Notes: generated from the letters alone by a model not told the origin. 64,000 bases of DNA from Burkholderiaceae bacterium (GCA_027493945.1 JAOSJU010000001.1:1240001-1304000), one strand, 5' to 3'; positions 36,510-47,578 are shown, numbered from the stretch's first letter. A program made the numbers and translations.

Positions 36510-39272
36510 ATGAGCCACAGCGCGCAGCTCGCGACCGTTGCAAGTGTCCGCCAGGTAAGACTGCGCTACCGCGACGTCATTGCCTTGGATGGCATTGACC
36601 TGGACATCCCCGCTGGACGGATGGTCGGTCTGATCGGCCCCGACGGCGTGGGTAAGTCCAGCCTGCTCTCGTTGCTGGCCGGTGTGCGCATCATCCAGGA
36701 AGGCACGGTCGAGGTGCTCGGTGGCGACATGGCCAGCAAGGCCCACCGCAAGCTGGTGTGCCCGCGCATCGCCTACATGCCGCAGGGGTTGGGCAAGAAC
36801 CTGTATCCGACGCTCTCGGTCGAGGAGAATCTGCAATTCTTCGCGCGCCTATTCGGTCATGGCGCCGCAGAGCGCCGCCAGCGGATCGATGAGCTCACCC
36901 AGGCCACCGGCCTGTTCAAATTCCTGTCGCGCCCGGCAGGCAAGCTCTCCGGGGGCATGAAGCAAAAGCTCGGCCTGTGCTGCGCGCTGATCCACGACCC
37001 GGATTTCCTGATCCTTGATGAACCGACGACCGGCGTGGACCCGCTGGCGCGTGCCCAGTTCTGGGATCTGATCGAGCGTATCCGCGCCGATCGCCCCGGC
37101 ATGAGCGTGATCGTGGCCACGGCCTACATGGACGAGGCCCAGCGCTTCGATTGGCTGGCCGCCATCGACGACGGGAAGGTCCTCGCCACCGGCACACCGC
37201 AGGAGTTGCTGGAAAGAACAGGCAGCCCGAATCTGGAAGAGGCGTTCATCCGCCTGCTGCCGGAAGAGAAAAAGCGCGGACACCAAGCGGTAGTCATTCC
37301 CCCCTTGCCGGATGGCGGCGCGGACGATATCGCCATCGAGGCCCAGGGGCTGACCATGCGCTTTGGCGACTTCGTTGCCGTCGACAGTGTCTCCTTCCGC
37401 ATCCGGCGCGGTGAAATCTTCGGCTTCCTCGGCTCCAACGGCTGCGGCAAGTCTACGACGATGAAGATGCTCACCGGGCTACTGCCGGCGAGCGAGGGAC
37501 GAGCCTGGCTGTTCGGTCATGAGGTGGACCCGCATGACTTGGACACCCGCCGCCGCGTCGGCTACATGTCGCAGGCATTCTCGCTCTACAGCGAAATCAC
37601 GGTACGCCAGAACCTGGAGTTGCACGCCAAGCTGTTCAGCGTGCCCCCGAAGGACATTCCGGGCCGCGTCGAAGAGATGGTGGAGCGCTTCGGCCTGGTG
37701 GAAGTCATCGACAGCTTGCCGGCCAGCCTGCCTCTGGGCATACGCCAGCGCCTGTCGTTGGCGGTCGCCATGGTGCACAAGCCCGAACTGTTGATTCTGG
37801 ACGAGCCGACCTCCGGGGTCGATCCAGTAGCGCGCGATGCATTCTGGCGGCTGCTCATCGAGCTGTCACGTCGCGACCGGGTGACGGTCTTCATTTCCAC
37901 CCACTTCATGAACGAGGCCGAACGCTGCGACCGCATGTCAATGATGCATGCGGGCAAGGTGCTCGACAGCGACGTGCCCGCCAAGCTGGTCGAGAAGCGC
38001 GGCGCTAAAACCCTCGAAGAGGCCTTCATCGGCTACCTCATCGAGGCGGAGGGCGGCACGGTCGCTCCCGCCGGCCCCACCGAGGCCGCCAATACGGCGA
38101 TTCAGACGCCAGCGACACACACTGAGCACATCGGGCACAACGCTGAAGGCTTCAGCCCACGCCGCATGTTCAGCTACCTGTGGCGCGAGTCGCTGGAACT
38201 GCGGCGTGACCCGGTGCGCGCCACCCTGGCGCTGGGTGGTTCGCTGCTGCTGATGTTCGTGATCGGCTTCGGCATCACCATGGACGTCGAGGACCTGAGC
38301 TATGCGGTGCTCGATCGCGACCAGACCACGCTCAGCCAAAGCTACACGCTGAACCTGGCCGGCTCGCGCTACTTCACAGAGCACCCGCCTATCGTCGATT
38401 ACGAGGATCTCGACCGGCGTATGCGCAGCGGCGAACTGTCGCTGGCCATCGAAATCCCCCCGGGCTTCAGCCGCGACGTGTTGCGGGGCCAGAACGTGCA
38501 GATCGGCGCCTGGCTCGACGGCGCCATGCCGGTGCGCGCGGAAACCGTCCAGGGCTACGTTCAGGGCATGCATCAGCACTGGCTGCTGGTACAGGCCAGC
38601 GAGCGCAGCGGCGCCAGCGCAGCCGGCAATGCGAGCGTCGAGACGCGCTTTCGCTACAACCCCGATGTCAAGAGCCTGCCCGCCATGGTGCCAGCGGTGA
38701 TACCTCTCTTGCTGCTCATGCTGCCGGCCATGCTGACCGCGCTGGCGGTGGTGCGCGAGAAAGAAACCGGGTCGATCACCAATCTGTACGTGACGCCGGT
38801 GACGCGCACCGAGTTCCTGCTTGGCAAACAACTGCCCTATGTCGGCCTGGCCATGGTGAACTTCCTGCTGATGAGTCTGCTCGCGGTCACCCTCTTTGGC
38901 GTGCCGGTCACGGGCAGCTTCTTGACCCTGTCGCTGGCCGCGCTGGTCTTCTCCTTCGCCGCCACAGGCATGGGGCTGCTGGCCTCGGCCGTCACGCGCA
39001 GCCAGATCGCCGCCATGTTCTTCGCCATGATCGGCACCATCATTCCTGCCACCCAGTTCGCCGGCCTGATCGATCCGGTGTCCTCGCTCGAAGGCTCCAG
39101 CAAGTTCATCGGCGAGATCTACCCCGCCACGCACATGATCTCCATCAGCCGTGGCGTTTTCAGCAAAGCGCTTGGCCTGGCCGACGTGACCGGGCCGCTG
39201 TGGGCGATGCTTTTGTCGGTCCCGGTCATCCTCGGCGCAGCCGTTTTGCTACTCAAGAAGCAGGAGCGCTGA
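36510..39272 (+). CDS. rbbA: RbbA-like ABC transporter: two ATPase domains fused to a permease
   Basis: The 920-residue protein contains two ABC ATPases and a C-terminal ABC-2 permease. Domain 1: [37 protein letters not shown]. Domain 2: [26 protein letters not shown], with a variant signature ([14 protein letters not shown]). From about residue 555 come a membrane helix, a periplasmic loop and five or so further helices. E. coli RbbA has this layout; family members export drugs or lipids rather than necessarily acting on ribosomes. Starts 4 bases after the adaptor stop. Confidence 0.9.
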   Translation: MSHSAQLATVASVRQVRLRYRDVIALDGIDLDIPAGRMVGLIGPDGVGKSSLLSLLAGVRIIQEGTVEVLGGDMASKAHRKLVCPRIAYMPQGLGKNLYPTLSVEENLQFFARLFGHGAAERRQRIDELTQATGLFKFLSRPAGKLSGGMKQKLGLCCALIHDPDFLILDEPTTGVDPLARAQFWDLIERIRADRPGMSVIVATAYMDEAQRFDWLAAIDDGKVLATGTPQELLERTGSPNLEEAFIRLLPEEKKRGHQAVVIPPLPDGGADDIAIEAQGLTMRFGDFVAVDSVSFRIRRGEIFGFLGSNGCGKSTTMKMLTGLLPASEGRAWLFGHEVDPHDLDTRRRVGYMSQAFSLYSEITVRQNLELHAKLFSVPPKDIPGRVEEMVERFGLVEVIDSLPASLPLGIRQRLSLAVAMVHKPELLILDEPTSGVDPVARDAFWRLLIELSRRDRVTVFISTHFMNEAERCDRMSMMHAGKVLDSDVPAKLVEKRGAKTLEEAFIGYLIEAEGGTVAPAGPTEAANTAIQTPATHTEHIGHNAEGFSPRRMFSYLWRESLELRRDPVRATLALGGSLLLMFVIGFGITMDVEDLSYAVLDRDQTTLSQSYTLNLAGSRYFTEHPPIVDYEDLDRRMRSGELSLAIEIPPGFSRDVLRGQNVQIGAWLDGAMPVRAETVQGYVQGMHQHWLLVQASERSGASAAGNASVETRFRYNPDVKSLPAMVPAVIPLLLLMLPAMLTALAVVREKETGSITNLYVTPVTRTEFLLGKQLPYVGLAMVNFLLMSLLAVTLFGVPVTGSFLTLSLAALVFSFAATGMGLLASAVTRSQIAAMFFAMIGTIIPATQFAGLIDPVSSLEGSSKFIGEIYPATHMISISRGVFSKALGLADVTGPLWAMLLSVPVILGAAVLLLKKQER

Positions 39273-39273
39273 G

Positions 39274-40404
39274 ATGAGCAGAAGAAACCTGGCCAATATC
39301 TACGACCTGGGTGTTAAGGAGCTGTGGAGTCTGTGGCGCGATCCGATGATGATCGCGCTCATCGTCTACGTGTTCACCGCGTCGGTCTACACCTCGGCCA
39401 CGTCCATGCCGGAGACGCTGCACAACGCCCCCATCGCCATCGTCGACGAAGACAATTCGGCGCTCTCCCAGCGGATTGCCTCGGCGTTCTACCCGCCGCA
39501 GTTCACGCCACCGGCCATGATCGACTATGGAAGGGTGGATCCGGGCATGGATGCCGGGCAGTACACCTTTGCCCTGGTCATTCCGCCCAACTTCCAGCGC
39601 GACGTGCTGGCCCGGCGCTCGCCTGCGTTGCAGCTCAACGTTGACGCTACCCGCATGAGCCAGGCATTCACGGGCAGCGGCTACATTCAGCAGATCGCCA
39701 TCGGCGAGGTCAATGAGTTCGTCAAGCGCTATCGCGGGGCTGAGCCACTGCCTGTGGATCTCGCATTGCGTGCGCGTTTCAATCCATCGCTAGACAAGGC
39801 CTGGTTCGGCTCGGTGGTTCAGATCATCAACCACATCACGCTGCTGTCCATCATCCTGACTGGCGCGGCGCTGATCCGGGAGCGCGAGCACGGCACCATC
39901 GAGCACCTGCTGGTGATGCCGGTCACGCCCGCGCAGATCATGCTTTCCAAGATCTGGTCGATGGCCCTGGTCGTGCTGATCGCCTCCTTTCTGTCGCTCA
40001 ATCTCATGGTGCGCGGCGTCCTGGGCGTGCCCATCGAGGGCTCCATTGCGCTGTTCTTCGCCGGCGCGGCGCTCAGTCTGTTCGCCACCACCTCGATGGG
40101 CATCTTCATCGCCACCCTGGCGCGCAACATGCCGCAGTTCGGCATGTTGATGATGCTTACCATCATGCCGCTGCAGATGCTGTCGGGTGGCACCACGCCG
40201 CGCGAAAGCATGCCCGAGATCGTGCAGAACATCATGCTGATCGCGCCCACCACGCATTTCGTGGAACTGAGTCAGGCCATCCTTTACCGGGGCGCGGGCC
40301 CGGAGACGGTATGGCAGCCCTTCCCGGCGCTGGCCCTGATCGGAACGGTGCTGTTTTTCCTGTCGTTAGCACGCTTTCGCAAAACCATCGGCCAGATGGC
40401 CTGA
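39274..40404 (+). CDS. yhhJ: ABC-2 type permease, YhhJ-like
   Basis: This 376-residue inner-membrane permease has an N-terminal helix (LIVYVFTASVYTSATS), a periplasmic loop and a C-terminal block of helices with the ABC-2 signature (REREHGTIEHLLVMPVTP). It would pair with the permease half of the RbbA-like protein. It starts two bases after the RbbA-like stop and is the last gene of the efflux operon; a 49-base gap precedes the phasin gene. Confidence 0.92.
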   Translation: MSRRNLANIYDLGVKELWSLWRDPMMIALIVYVFTASVYTSATSMPETLHNAPIAIVDEDNSALSQRIASAFYPPQFTPPAMIDYGRVDPGMDAGQYTFALVIPPNFQRDVLARRSPALQLNVDATRMSQAFTGSGYIQQIAIGEVNEFVKRYRGAEPLPVDLALRARFNPSLDKAWFGSVVQIINHITLLSIILTGAALIREREHGTIEHLLVMPVTPAQIMLSKIWSMALVVLIASFLSLNLMVRGVLGVPIEGSIALFFAGAALSLFATTSMGIFIATLARNMPQFGMLMMLTIMPLQMLSGGTTPRESMPEIVQNIMLIAPTTHFVELSQAILYRGAGPETVWQPFPALALIGTVLFFLSLARFRKTIGQMA

Positions 40405-40453
40405 TCGTTTTACCGCCCGAGTGGGCATTTCAACCCAAGCAAGGAGTTTGACC

Positions 40454-40915
40454 ATGAGCAATGAAACCATCCCTCTCAATCTCTTCAAGGCGAACCTGGA
40501 ACTGCAGCTGCGCATCCAACGCCTGATGCAGGAAAACGGCCAGCAATGGCTGGAGAACGCCACCCGCGCGGGCAAAGACGGCATTACCGAGTCCGGCGCC
40601 GAAATCGAAAGCCTGCTCAAGGCGAAGAACTGGCAGGAGCTGGCAACGCTGCCCGCACAAGCCTTCTGGCGTCAGTTTCAGCACCACGTGGGCGGCGCAC
40701 AGGCGCTGACACAGGTCGCTATCAAGAACCAGACAACTTTCACCCAAGGCCTGCAAAAAGCCATTCAGGATTGGCAGAAATCGGTCACGCAGGCTGTAGG
40801 CCAGGGCGATGCGGTACTGCCGTTCCAGGATATTTTCAAACAGTGGGGAGCTGTGTGGGCCTCGGCACAGGACAAGGACGCACCAAGCCAGACGGGTGGC
40901 CGCAATGCTGGCTGA
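40454..40915 (+). CDS. phaP: Phasin family protein
   Basis: The 153-residue helical, amphipathic protein matches phasins that coat polyhydroxyalkanoate granules: NLFKANLELQLRIQRLMQEN, a central WQELATLPAQAFWRQFQ and WQKSVTQAVG. ATG 40454 follows AAGGAGTTTGACC. It opens the storage-polymer block and overlaps the PhaB start by 11 bases, so the two are translationally coupled. Confidence 0.85.
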   Translation: MSNETIPLNLFKANLELQLRIQRLMQENGQQWLENATRAGKDGITESGAEIESLLKAKNWQELATLPAQAFWRQFQHHVGGAQALTQVAIKNQTTFTQGLQKAIQDWQKSVTQAVGQGDAVLPFQDIFKQWGAVWASAQDKDAPSQTGGRNAG

Positions 40916-41651
40916 ACAACGGACTGCCCCGGTTACCGGAGGCAGCGGCGGCCTGGGCGAGGCCATCGCCCGGGCCTTGCACCACGCCGGTCATACCGTG
41001 CTCATCGTCCATTCGCCGGGCAACGCCAGCATTGGGGCGTGGCTGGAAGCCCGGGCGGGCGAAGGTTACAACTTCATCGCCTACGGCGCGAATGTGGCTG
41101 ACCATGCCTCCTGCCAGGAACTGGCCGGCCTCATCCAAGCAGACGGTCACCACATCGACATTCTGGTCAACAACGCCGGCATCACGCGTGATGCCACGTT
41201 CCGCAAGCTGAGTTACACCGATTGGGATGCCGTTCTGCGCGTCAATCTCGATTCTGTATTCAACGTCACCCGACCGTTCATCGACGGCATGCTCGAACGC
41301 GGCTGGGGGAGGATCATCAACATCTCCTCCATCAACGGCTCGAAGGGGCAGTTCGGCCAGACCAACTATTCCGCCGCAAAAGCCGGTATGCATGGCTTCA
41401 CCAAAGCCCTCGCGCAGGAAGTAGCGCGCAAGGGCGTGACGGTCAACACCGTCTCGCCGGGGTATCTGGATACGAAGATGGTGACGAGCATGGCCGAAGA
41501 CGTGGTCAAGCAAGTGGTGGCCGGAATTCCCGTGGGCCGCCTGGGACGGCCTGAGGAAGTCGCCGCACTGGTGGCATTCATCGCCAGCGAGTCTGCGGGA
41601 TTCATGACCGGCAGCAACGTGTCGATCAATGGTGGCCAGCACATGTACTGA
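40905..41651 (+). CDS. phaB: Acetoacetyl-CoA reductase (SDR), PhaB-like
   Basis: NADPH-dependent reduction of acetoacetyl-CoA to (R)-3-hydroxybutyryl-CoA is the family role. Seen: nucleotide-binding TGGSGGLG, VNNAGITRDATFRKLSY (the RDATF context is typical of PhaB), catalytic Ser in ISSINGSKGQFGQ and YSAAKAG with Tyr/Lys. Length 248 residues is normal. It lies between phasin and the DUF3141 hydrolase; with PhaC at 50163 it would complete PHB synthesis, except that no PhaA thiolase is visible here. Confidence 0.88.
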   Translation: MLAEQRTAPVTGGSGGLGEAIARALHHAGHTVLIVHSPGNASIGAWLEARAGEGYNFIAYGANVADHASCQELAGLIQADGHHIDILVNNAGITRDATFRKLSYTDWDAVLRVNLDSVFNVTRPFIDGMLERGWGRIINISSINGSKGQFGQTNYSAAKAGMHGFTKALAQEVARKGVTVNTVSPGYLDTKMVTSMAEDVVKQVVAGIPVGRLGRPEEVAALVAFIASESAGFMTGSNVSINGGQHMY

Positions 41652-41736
41652 CTGAGGAAGGGCCGCCAAGACGATATGCCGGCGGCTCATTTCCATTCAA
41701 TTTTTCAGTTTCAACATAGAGGGAGTGCCCATCACC

Positions 41737-42444
41737 ATGAGCCGAGACACCACGACATCACCGACGGCCGATTGGGGACAGCTGCTGTGGGATCCGTTGC
41801 GACTATCGGCCATGGCAACCGAGTATGCAGTGGATGCCTGGCAGCGGTCCATACTGTATGCCGACGTTCGCCGTCAACGCGGCAATCAGTACCGGGCGCA
41901 TTTGGAGGAGCAGACGCCGAACGTACTCGACTTCGTCTCTGAGGTCATCATGTCCGGGCTGGACCTTCCGCGGCCGGTCAACTATGGCCTCGTACGCATC
42001 CTGCCGCCAGCCGACACGCCGAGCGATTCGCGCAAGCGACCGTTTGTGGTGGTCGATCCACGCGCGGGCCACGGCCCGGGCATTGGCGGCTTCAAACCCG
42101 ATAGCGAGGTCGGCGCGGCCCTCAAGGCGGGTCATCCTTGCTACTTCGTGGGCTTTCTGCCCGATCCCGTTCCCGGCCAGACCGTCGAAGACGTCATGCG
42201 CGCCGAAGCAGCCTTCGTGCGCAAGGTCGGTGAGCTGCACCCTGACAGCCGCGGCAAGCCGGCAGTCATCGGCAATTGCCGGGCAGGCTGGCAGATCCTG
42301 ATGGCAGCCGCCGTCTGGCCCGAACTGTTCGGGCCGATCATCGTGGCCGGCGCGCCGCTGTCGTACTGGGCGGGCGACATGCCGATGCGCTACGCGGGCG
42401 GCCTGACCGGCGGTAGCTGGTTGACGGCATTGACCAGCGATCTA
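41737..42444 (+). pseudogene. DUF3141 alpha/beta-hydrolase (PhaC-like), N-terminal part (split by IS630)
   Basis: ATG 41737 (MSRDTTTSPTADWGQLLWDP) opens a long PhaC-related protein. Visible: YRAHLEEQTPNVLDFVSEVI, DPRAGHGPGIGGFKPDSEVG and GNCRAGWQILMAAA, the latter a GxCxG-type nucleophile elbow like that of PHA synthases. At 42444 an IS630-family element interrupts after SDL; the protein resumes at 43606. Joined, it is about 790 residues, the usual DUF3141 length. Function unproven; it may act on hydroxyacyl-CoA or polymer. Confidence 0.82.
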
Positions 42445-43605
42445 GTGTAGTGTTCGATTCTTGACAAATCTTAAGGGATTGTGCTGATGCTCATGCTCTA
42501 CTGCTGCAACCACAGGAGTCAGAGCGTGCGAGTTGCCCCGGCGATCGAGTTGAATGCGCAAGAGCAGGCCGAACTGACCCGCCTGTCGCGCGCGAAGACG
42601 ACCAGCGTGCGATTGGCCGAGCGTGCGCGCATCGTCTTGCTGGCCGCGCAGGGGCTGCAGAACCGCGAGATCGCCGAGCAGTTGGGCATCGACCGCATGA
42701 CCGCCGGGCGCTGGCGCCAGCGCTACCGGCGTCGGGGCTCGAGGGGATCGAGCGCGACTTGCCGCGCGGCGCGCCGCCCGTGAAGGTGGATGCGGCGCGA
42801 CTGGTCGAGCTGACCACGCAGACGACGCCCGAGGCGGCCACGCACTGGAGCACGCGCAAGATGGCCGCGGTGCTCGGCGTGGCCCCCAGCACGGTGATGC
42901 GCCACTGGCAGGCCCATGGCCTGAAGCCGCACCTGGTGCGCGGATTCAAGATCTCGCGCGACCCGCAGTTCGTCGAGAAGCTCGAAGACATCGTCGGCCT
43001 GTACATGTCCCCGCCCGAGCACGCGATCGTGCTGTGCTGCGACGAGAAGAGCCAGTCCGTGCGCTCGATCGCACGCAGCCCGGGCTGCCGATGAAGAAGG
43101 GCCGCGCGCAGACGATGACGCACGACTACAAGCGTCACGGCACGACGACGCTGTTCGCCGCGCTCAACGTGCTCGATGGAAAGGTGATCGGCCAGTGCCA
43201 CGAGCGAACACCCACGCCGAATGGCTGAAGTTCCTGCGCAGGATCGAGCGCGAGACACCCAAGGACAAGACCTTGCATCTGATTGCCGACAACTACGCCA
43301 CCCATAAGCACCCGGCGGTGCAGCAGTGGCTCGCCCGGCATCCGCGCATCGCCATGCACTTCACGCCGACCTCGGCGTCGTGGCTGAACATGGTCGAGCG
43401 GTTCTTCCGCGACCTGACCACCGAACGGCTGCGCCGAGGCGTGTTCACCAGCGTGCCGGAGTTGGTGGACGCGATCGACGGGTACGTTGCGCATCACAAC
43501 ACCGACCCCAAGCCGTTTATCTGGACGAAGAACGCGCGAGACATCCTGCAGAAGGTCATTCGGGCGAACTCGCGCTTAAGCGGCAAACAGAACGCAACAC
43601 TGCAC
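42445..43605 (+). mobile_element. IS630-family insertion sequence
   Basis: The 1161-bp element lies between duplicated TA dinucleotides (42443-42444 and 43606-43607) in a CTAG target, the IS630 preference. Ends are inverted: left GTGTAGTGTTCGATTCT, right reverse complement GTGCAGTGTTGCGTTCT. Excision with one TA restores the DUF3141 frame exactly (…TSDLGAGRFDGAW…). It carries one transposase gene on the plus strand. Confidence 0.93.
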
Positions 43606-43608
43606 TAG
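42526..43608 (+). pseudogene. IS630-family transposase, three frameshifts
   Basis: GTG 42526 (after CAGGAGTCAGAGC) starts RVAPAIELNAQEQAELTRLS and an HTH domain ([20 protein letters not shown]). Frames change near 42735, 43055 and 43205, each by one missing base. Pieces resume with [20 protein letters not shown], then VLCCDEKSQ (first catalytic Asp), LHLIADNYATHKHP (second Asp) and TSASWLNMVERFFRDLT (Glu). All DDE residues remain, so the gene may be intact behind consensus errors. Its TAG stop is completed by the CTAG target outside the element. Confidence 0.85.
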
Positions 43609-45266
43609 GAGCTGGTCGGTTCGATGGTGCCTGGCTGGTTCAGAACTTCGAAAACCTGGACCCGGCCAATACGCTTTGGACCAAACAGTACAACCTGTAC
43701 GCCAAGGTCGACACGGAAGGCCCGCGCCACCTGCAGTTCGAGAAGTACTGGGGCGGCCACGTCTTCCTGAACGACGTGGAGATGCAGTACATCGTCGACA
43801 ACCTGTTCATCGGCAACAAGCTGAGTACGGCCCAACTGGTGACGTCCGATGGCGTGCGCATTGACCTGCGCAATATTCGCTCGCCGATCGTGGTGTTCTG
43901 CTCCTATGGGGACAACATCACTCCACCGCCCCAGGCCCCGGGCTGGATCACCGACCTGTACCGCAACGACCTGGATGTGGTGGGACATGACCAGACCATC
44001 GTCTACGCCACCCATGACAGCATCGGGCATCTGGGCATCTTCGTCTCCGGGAGCGTCGGGCGCAAAGAGCACCAGGAGTTCGCAGCCAACATCGACATCA
44101 TCGACGTGCTGCCAGCCGGCATCCACCACATGCAGATCGACGAGCATCACGACGACGCCCAGGAAGGCGAACCAGCCAGTGACGCCTACCTGACCCGGAT
44201 TCGCCGCAGCAACATCGATGAAATCCGTGAGATCGTTCGCCCCGATCCCGAGAGCGATCGCCGTTTTGCCGCCGCTGCGCGGATCTCCGAGATCAACTTG
44301 GCCTGCTACCGCAGCTTGGTGCAACCGTGGGTACGTGCCTGCGTCACGACCGAGGGCGCACGGTCGCTGGAGCCCCTGCATCCCCTGCGCGTCGGCTACG
44401 AACTGTGGTCCGACCGCCAGCCGCTGGCAGCCGCTGTGCAAGAGGCTGCGCAACATGTGCGCGAGCACCGCCAGCCCGTCGCCGAGGCCAATCCTTTCCT
44501 GCAACTGCAGGCACAGTTTTCCACCGCTCTCGAACAGACGCTGGATCAATTCCGCGATTGCCGCGACCGGATCTACGCGCAAACCTTTGACACGCTGTAC
44601 AGCCTGCCGCTGGTGCAGGCCATGGCAGGACAGAGCCTGCACGATGAGGCACCGGCGCGGGCCCATCCCAGCGAGACGCCCGAGCACCGCCAGTATCTGG
44701 TGCAAGAATTGACCCGCCTCGAAGGAGCCGTTCACAGCGGTGGGCTGGTGGAAGCAGCCATACGGGCACTGTTCTTCGTGCTGGCCGAGCGTGGCGAGGC
44801 CGATGAACGGCATTTTCGCCACGCAGAAGAGCTGGTGCGCCCCCAACTGGGCAACGACTTCGACATGCAGGCCTTCCGCCACCTCGTGCGTCGCCGGGCT
44901 TTGCTCATGAGGCTCCACGAGGACGCCGCGGTGTCCGCCATCCCCGGGCTGCTGAACAACGTAGCGCCTGATGACATCCGACAGGTTGCGGGGATGATCG
45001 CGCAGGTGCTCGGCAGCGGCGATGCGCTGTCCGCACCAGAGCAAGCCAAGTTGAAGCAGGTGTCTACCCTGTTCGAGCAGGCGATCCGCCGGGCGCAGGC
45101 GGCTTCGGCGCCCGCTATGCCCTCTGCCCATGACGCACCCTCTGCGGTCGCGGACACGAAACCCAAGACCTCCTCGCCAAAGCCGAAGGCGCCTCAAAAG
45201 ACAACCGCGTCCAAGACACCCGCCGCGCCGCAGACAAGACAAACACGGCGAGGAAAAAGCACATGA
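43606..45266 (+). pseudogene. DUF3141 hydrolase, C-terminal part (split by IS630)
   Basis: This continues the protein cut at 42444: GAGRFDGAWLVQNFENLDP, KYWGGHVFLNDVEMQYIVDN, then GDNITPPPQAPGWI (acid) and ATHDSIGHLGIFVSGSVGR (His), which completes a PhaC-like catalytic triad. The second half is a long helical DUF3141-specific region and a Lys/Ala/Pro-rich tail (TKPKTSSPKPKAPQK). The tail resembles polymer- or nucleic-acid-binding linkers. The stop overlaps the next gene by 4 bases. Confidence 0.82.
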
Positions 45267-46685
45267 CGACTTCGCCCAAACCGGTCGATGCCACTGCCGA
45301 TGCATGGCATGTCCTGCGCAACCGCACCTTCGACGAGATCGCCATCGGCGACAGCGCCAGCCTCGAACGCACGTTTTCTTCGCAAGACATCCACATGTTC
45401 GCGCTGCAATCGGGTGATGTGGATCCGGAACGTGCCGTGTCCTCAAGCGTTCGGGACACCACGGAGGCCGCGTGTGCCAACGTCTTGATCTCGGCTGTGC
45501 TGAGCACACGCCTGCCGGGGCCTGGAACCCGTTATGTCAGCCAGAACCTGTGCTTCCTCGGAGCGGTTCGGCCCGGCGACAGGCTGACCGTGCAGATGCA
45601 GGTGACCGGCAAGGACACGGCCAACCACCATGTCACGCTGGCCTGCACCTGCACCAACCAGGAGGGGGTGGCGGTTTTCCAGGGCCAGGTAGAGGTCGTG
45701 GCGCCCACTGAGCGCATTGAAAGAACGCGCACCGTGTTGCCGGAAATCCACCCCGATGCGCAGGGCCGTACAGGCCTGCAAAGCCTGCTGGCGCATGTCG
45801 CGCACTTGCAGCCGATTCGGGTGGCCGTCGCCCACCCCCTGCGATGCCCCTAGCCTGTCCGCCGCGCTCGAAGCACGCCACGCGGGGTTGATCGAACCGG
45901 TGCTGGTCGGGCCACGCGCACGGCTGGAAGCAGTCGCCGCGGAGGCCGGGCTGGATCTGGCCGACGTCGCCATTGTGGACGCACCCCACAGCCACGCCGC
46001 CGCGCAGCAAGCCGTCGCCCTGGCGGCCACAGGTGAAGTCGAAGCCCTGATGAAAGGGAGCCTGCACACCGACGAGCTGATGTCCGCGCTGGTTTCGGCT
46101 GCGGCGGGGTTGCGCACCAAACGTCGGGTCAGCCATTGCTTTTTGTTGCAGACACCTGCCTATCCGCGCCCGTTCATCGTCACCGATGCGGCGATCAATA
46201 TCGCCCCGAATCTGGAACAGAAGGCAGACATCATCCGCAACGCCATCGAGCTGGCACAGGTGATCGGCGTGCGCGAACCCAAGGTCGCGATCCTCGCCGC
46301 GGTCGAGACGGTCAGCCCGACGATGGCGGCCACGCTGGACGCTGCGGCGCTGTGCAAGATGGCCGATCGCGGCCAGATCACTGGCGGCCTGCTCGACGGG
46401 CCGCTGGCCTTCGACAACGCCGTCTCCATCGCCGCTGCGCGTACCAAGGGGATCGTTTCCGAGGTCGCCGGGCAAGCTGACATCCTCGTCGTGCCTGACC
46501 TGGAGAGCGGCAACATGCTTGCCAAGCAGTTGATCTTCATGGGCGGCGCAGCCAGCGCCGGGATCGTTCTTGGAGCCAAGGTGCCAGTCATTCTGACCAG
46601 CCGCGCCGACTCGCGTGATACACGCATCGCCTCATGCGCGATCGCACTGATGCTGGCCCACCACTATCGGCTGTCACCCCCTTGA
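45263..46685 (+). pseudogene. Bifunctional MaoC-like hydratase / phosphate acetyl(butyryl)transferase, frameshifted
   Basis: Residues 1-150 form a MaoC/hotdog hydratase (FDEIAIGDSASLERTFSSQD, then FLGAVRPGDRLTVQMQV). After a frame change at a run of five C (45835-45839), where four are expected, the protein continues as a phosphotransacetylase (CDAPSLSAALEARHAGLIEP; MKGSLHTDELMSALV; GQADILVVPDLESGNMLAKQ). The whole is about 470 residues, the known bifunctional enoyl-CoA hydratase/Pta architecture. It interconverts acetyl-CoA (or butyryl-CoA) and the acyl phosphate, linking phosphoketolase and acetate kinase to PHB synthesis. Confidence 0.85.
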
Positions 46686-46746
46686 GCCGACTTATCGGCA
46701 ACTTATTAACCCCCTCTTTTTAATCCACCCCTTTGGAGGAAACACC

Positions 46747-47499
46747 ATGCAGTACTCATTCTCTGGCCGCGTAGCCCTGGTCACCGGTGCAGGGTCTGGC
46801 ATTGGCGAGGCCATTGCCCGGCTGCTTGCAAGCAACGGCCTGAATGTCGTCGTCTCCGATGTCAGCGCCGACAATGCGCAGCGCGTCACCAGCCTCATCA
46901 ACGCCGAGGGCGGCCACGCCGTGGCCAACGTGGCCGACGTGGCATGCATCGATGAGGTCCAGGCTGCCGTGGCCTGCGCGGTCGATACGTTCGGCGACCT
47001 TCATTTTGCCGTCAACAACGCCGGTATCGGTGGCGACCAGAGCCCGGCGGGAGAACTGGACCCTGCCGCCTGGCGCCGGGTGATCGATGTCAACCTGAAC
47101 GGCGTGTTCTATGGCCTGCGCCATCAGATTCCCGCCATCCTGCGCTCGGGAGGCGGCGCCATCGTCAACGTCTCCTCCATCCTCGGGGTGGTGGGCGACG
47201 CAGCGAACCCTGCGTACGTCGCAGCCAAACATGGCGTGACCGGGCTGACCCGCTCGGCAGGACTGGCCTATGCGTCCAAGGGAATCCGGATCAATTCGAT
47301 TCATCCCGGTTACGTGCGTACGCCCATCCCGGATTTCTTGGATGAATCGGCCCTCCAGAAGGCCGTTGACCTGCATCCGATCGGTCGTCTGGGTACATCG
47401 GACGAAATCGCCCATGCCGTGACGTTTTTGCTGTCGGAAGGAAGCAGCTTCCTTGTGGGCACCCAGCTCATCGCCGATGGCGGCTACACGGCGCGCTGA
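46747..47499 (+). CDS. SDR-family oxidoreductase
   Basis: Classical short-chain dehydrogenase of 250 residues: TGAGSGIGEAIARLL, AVNNAGIGG, catalytic Ser in NVSSILGVVGD, YVAAK with Tyr/Lys, and IHPGYVRTP. ATG 46747 follows CCTTTGGAGGAAACACC, a near-ideal ribosome-binding site. It stands between the phosphotransacetylase and acetate kinase genes. The substrate cannot be told from sequence; a hydroxyacyl-CoA or aldehyde/alcohol in the same pathway is plausible. Confidence 0.85.
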   Translation: MQYSFSGRVALVTGAGSGIGEAIARLLASNGLNVVVSDVSADNAQRVTSLINAEGGHAVANVADVACIDEVQAAVACAVDTFGDLHFAVNNAGIGGDQSPAGELDPAAWRRVIDVNLNGVFYGLRHQIPAILRSGGGAIVNVSSILGVVGDAANPAYVAAKHGVTGLTRSAGLAYASKGIRINSIHPGYVRTPIPDFLDESALQKAVDLHPIGRLGTSDEIAHAVTFLLSEGSSFLVGTQLIADGGYTAR

Positions 47500-47578
47500 G
47501 TCTGAAGACGATGAGACAGCAGACACCCCCGCACACCTCGGCGAAGTCGCGCGGACGGCGCGCAGAGAGGACGACCTG

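Noticed and set aside
46686..46699. Possible terminator (GCCGA CTTA TCGGC) after the phosphotransacetylase gene
   Set aside because: The stem is only 5 bp and no T run follows directly; too weak to call.
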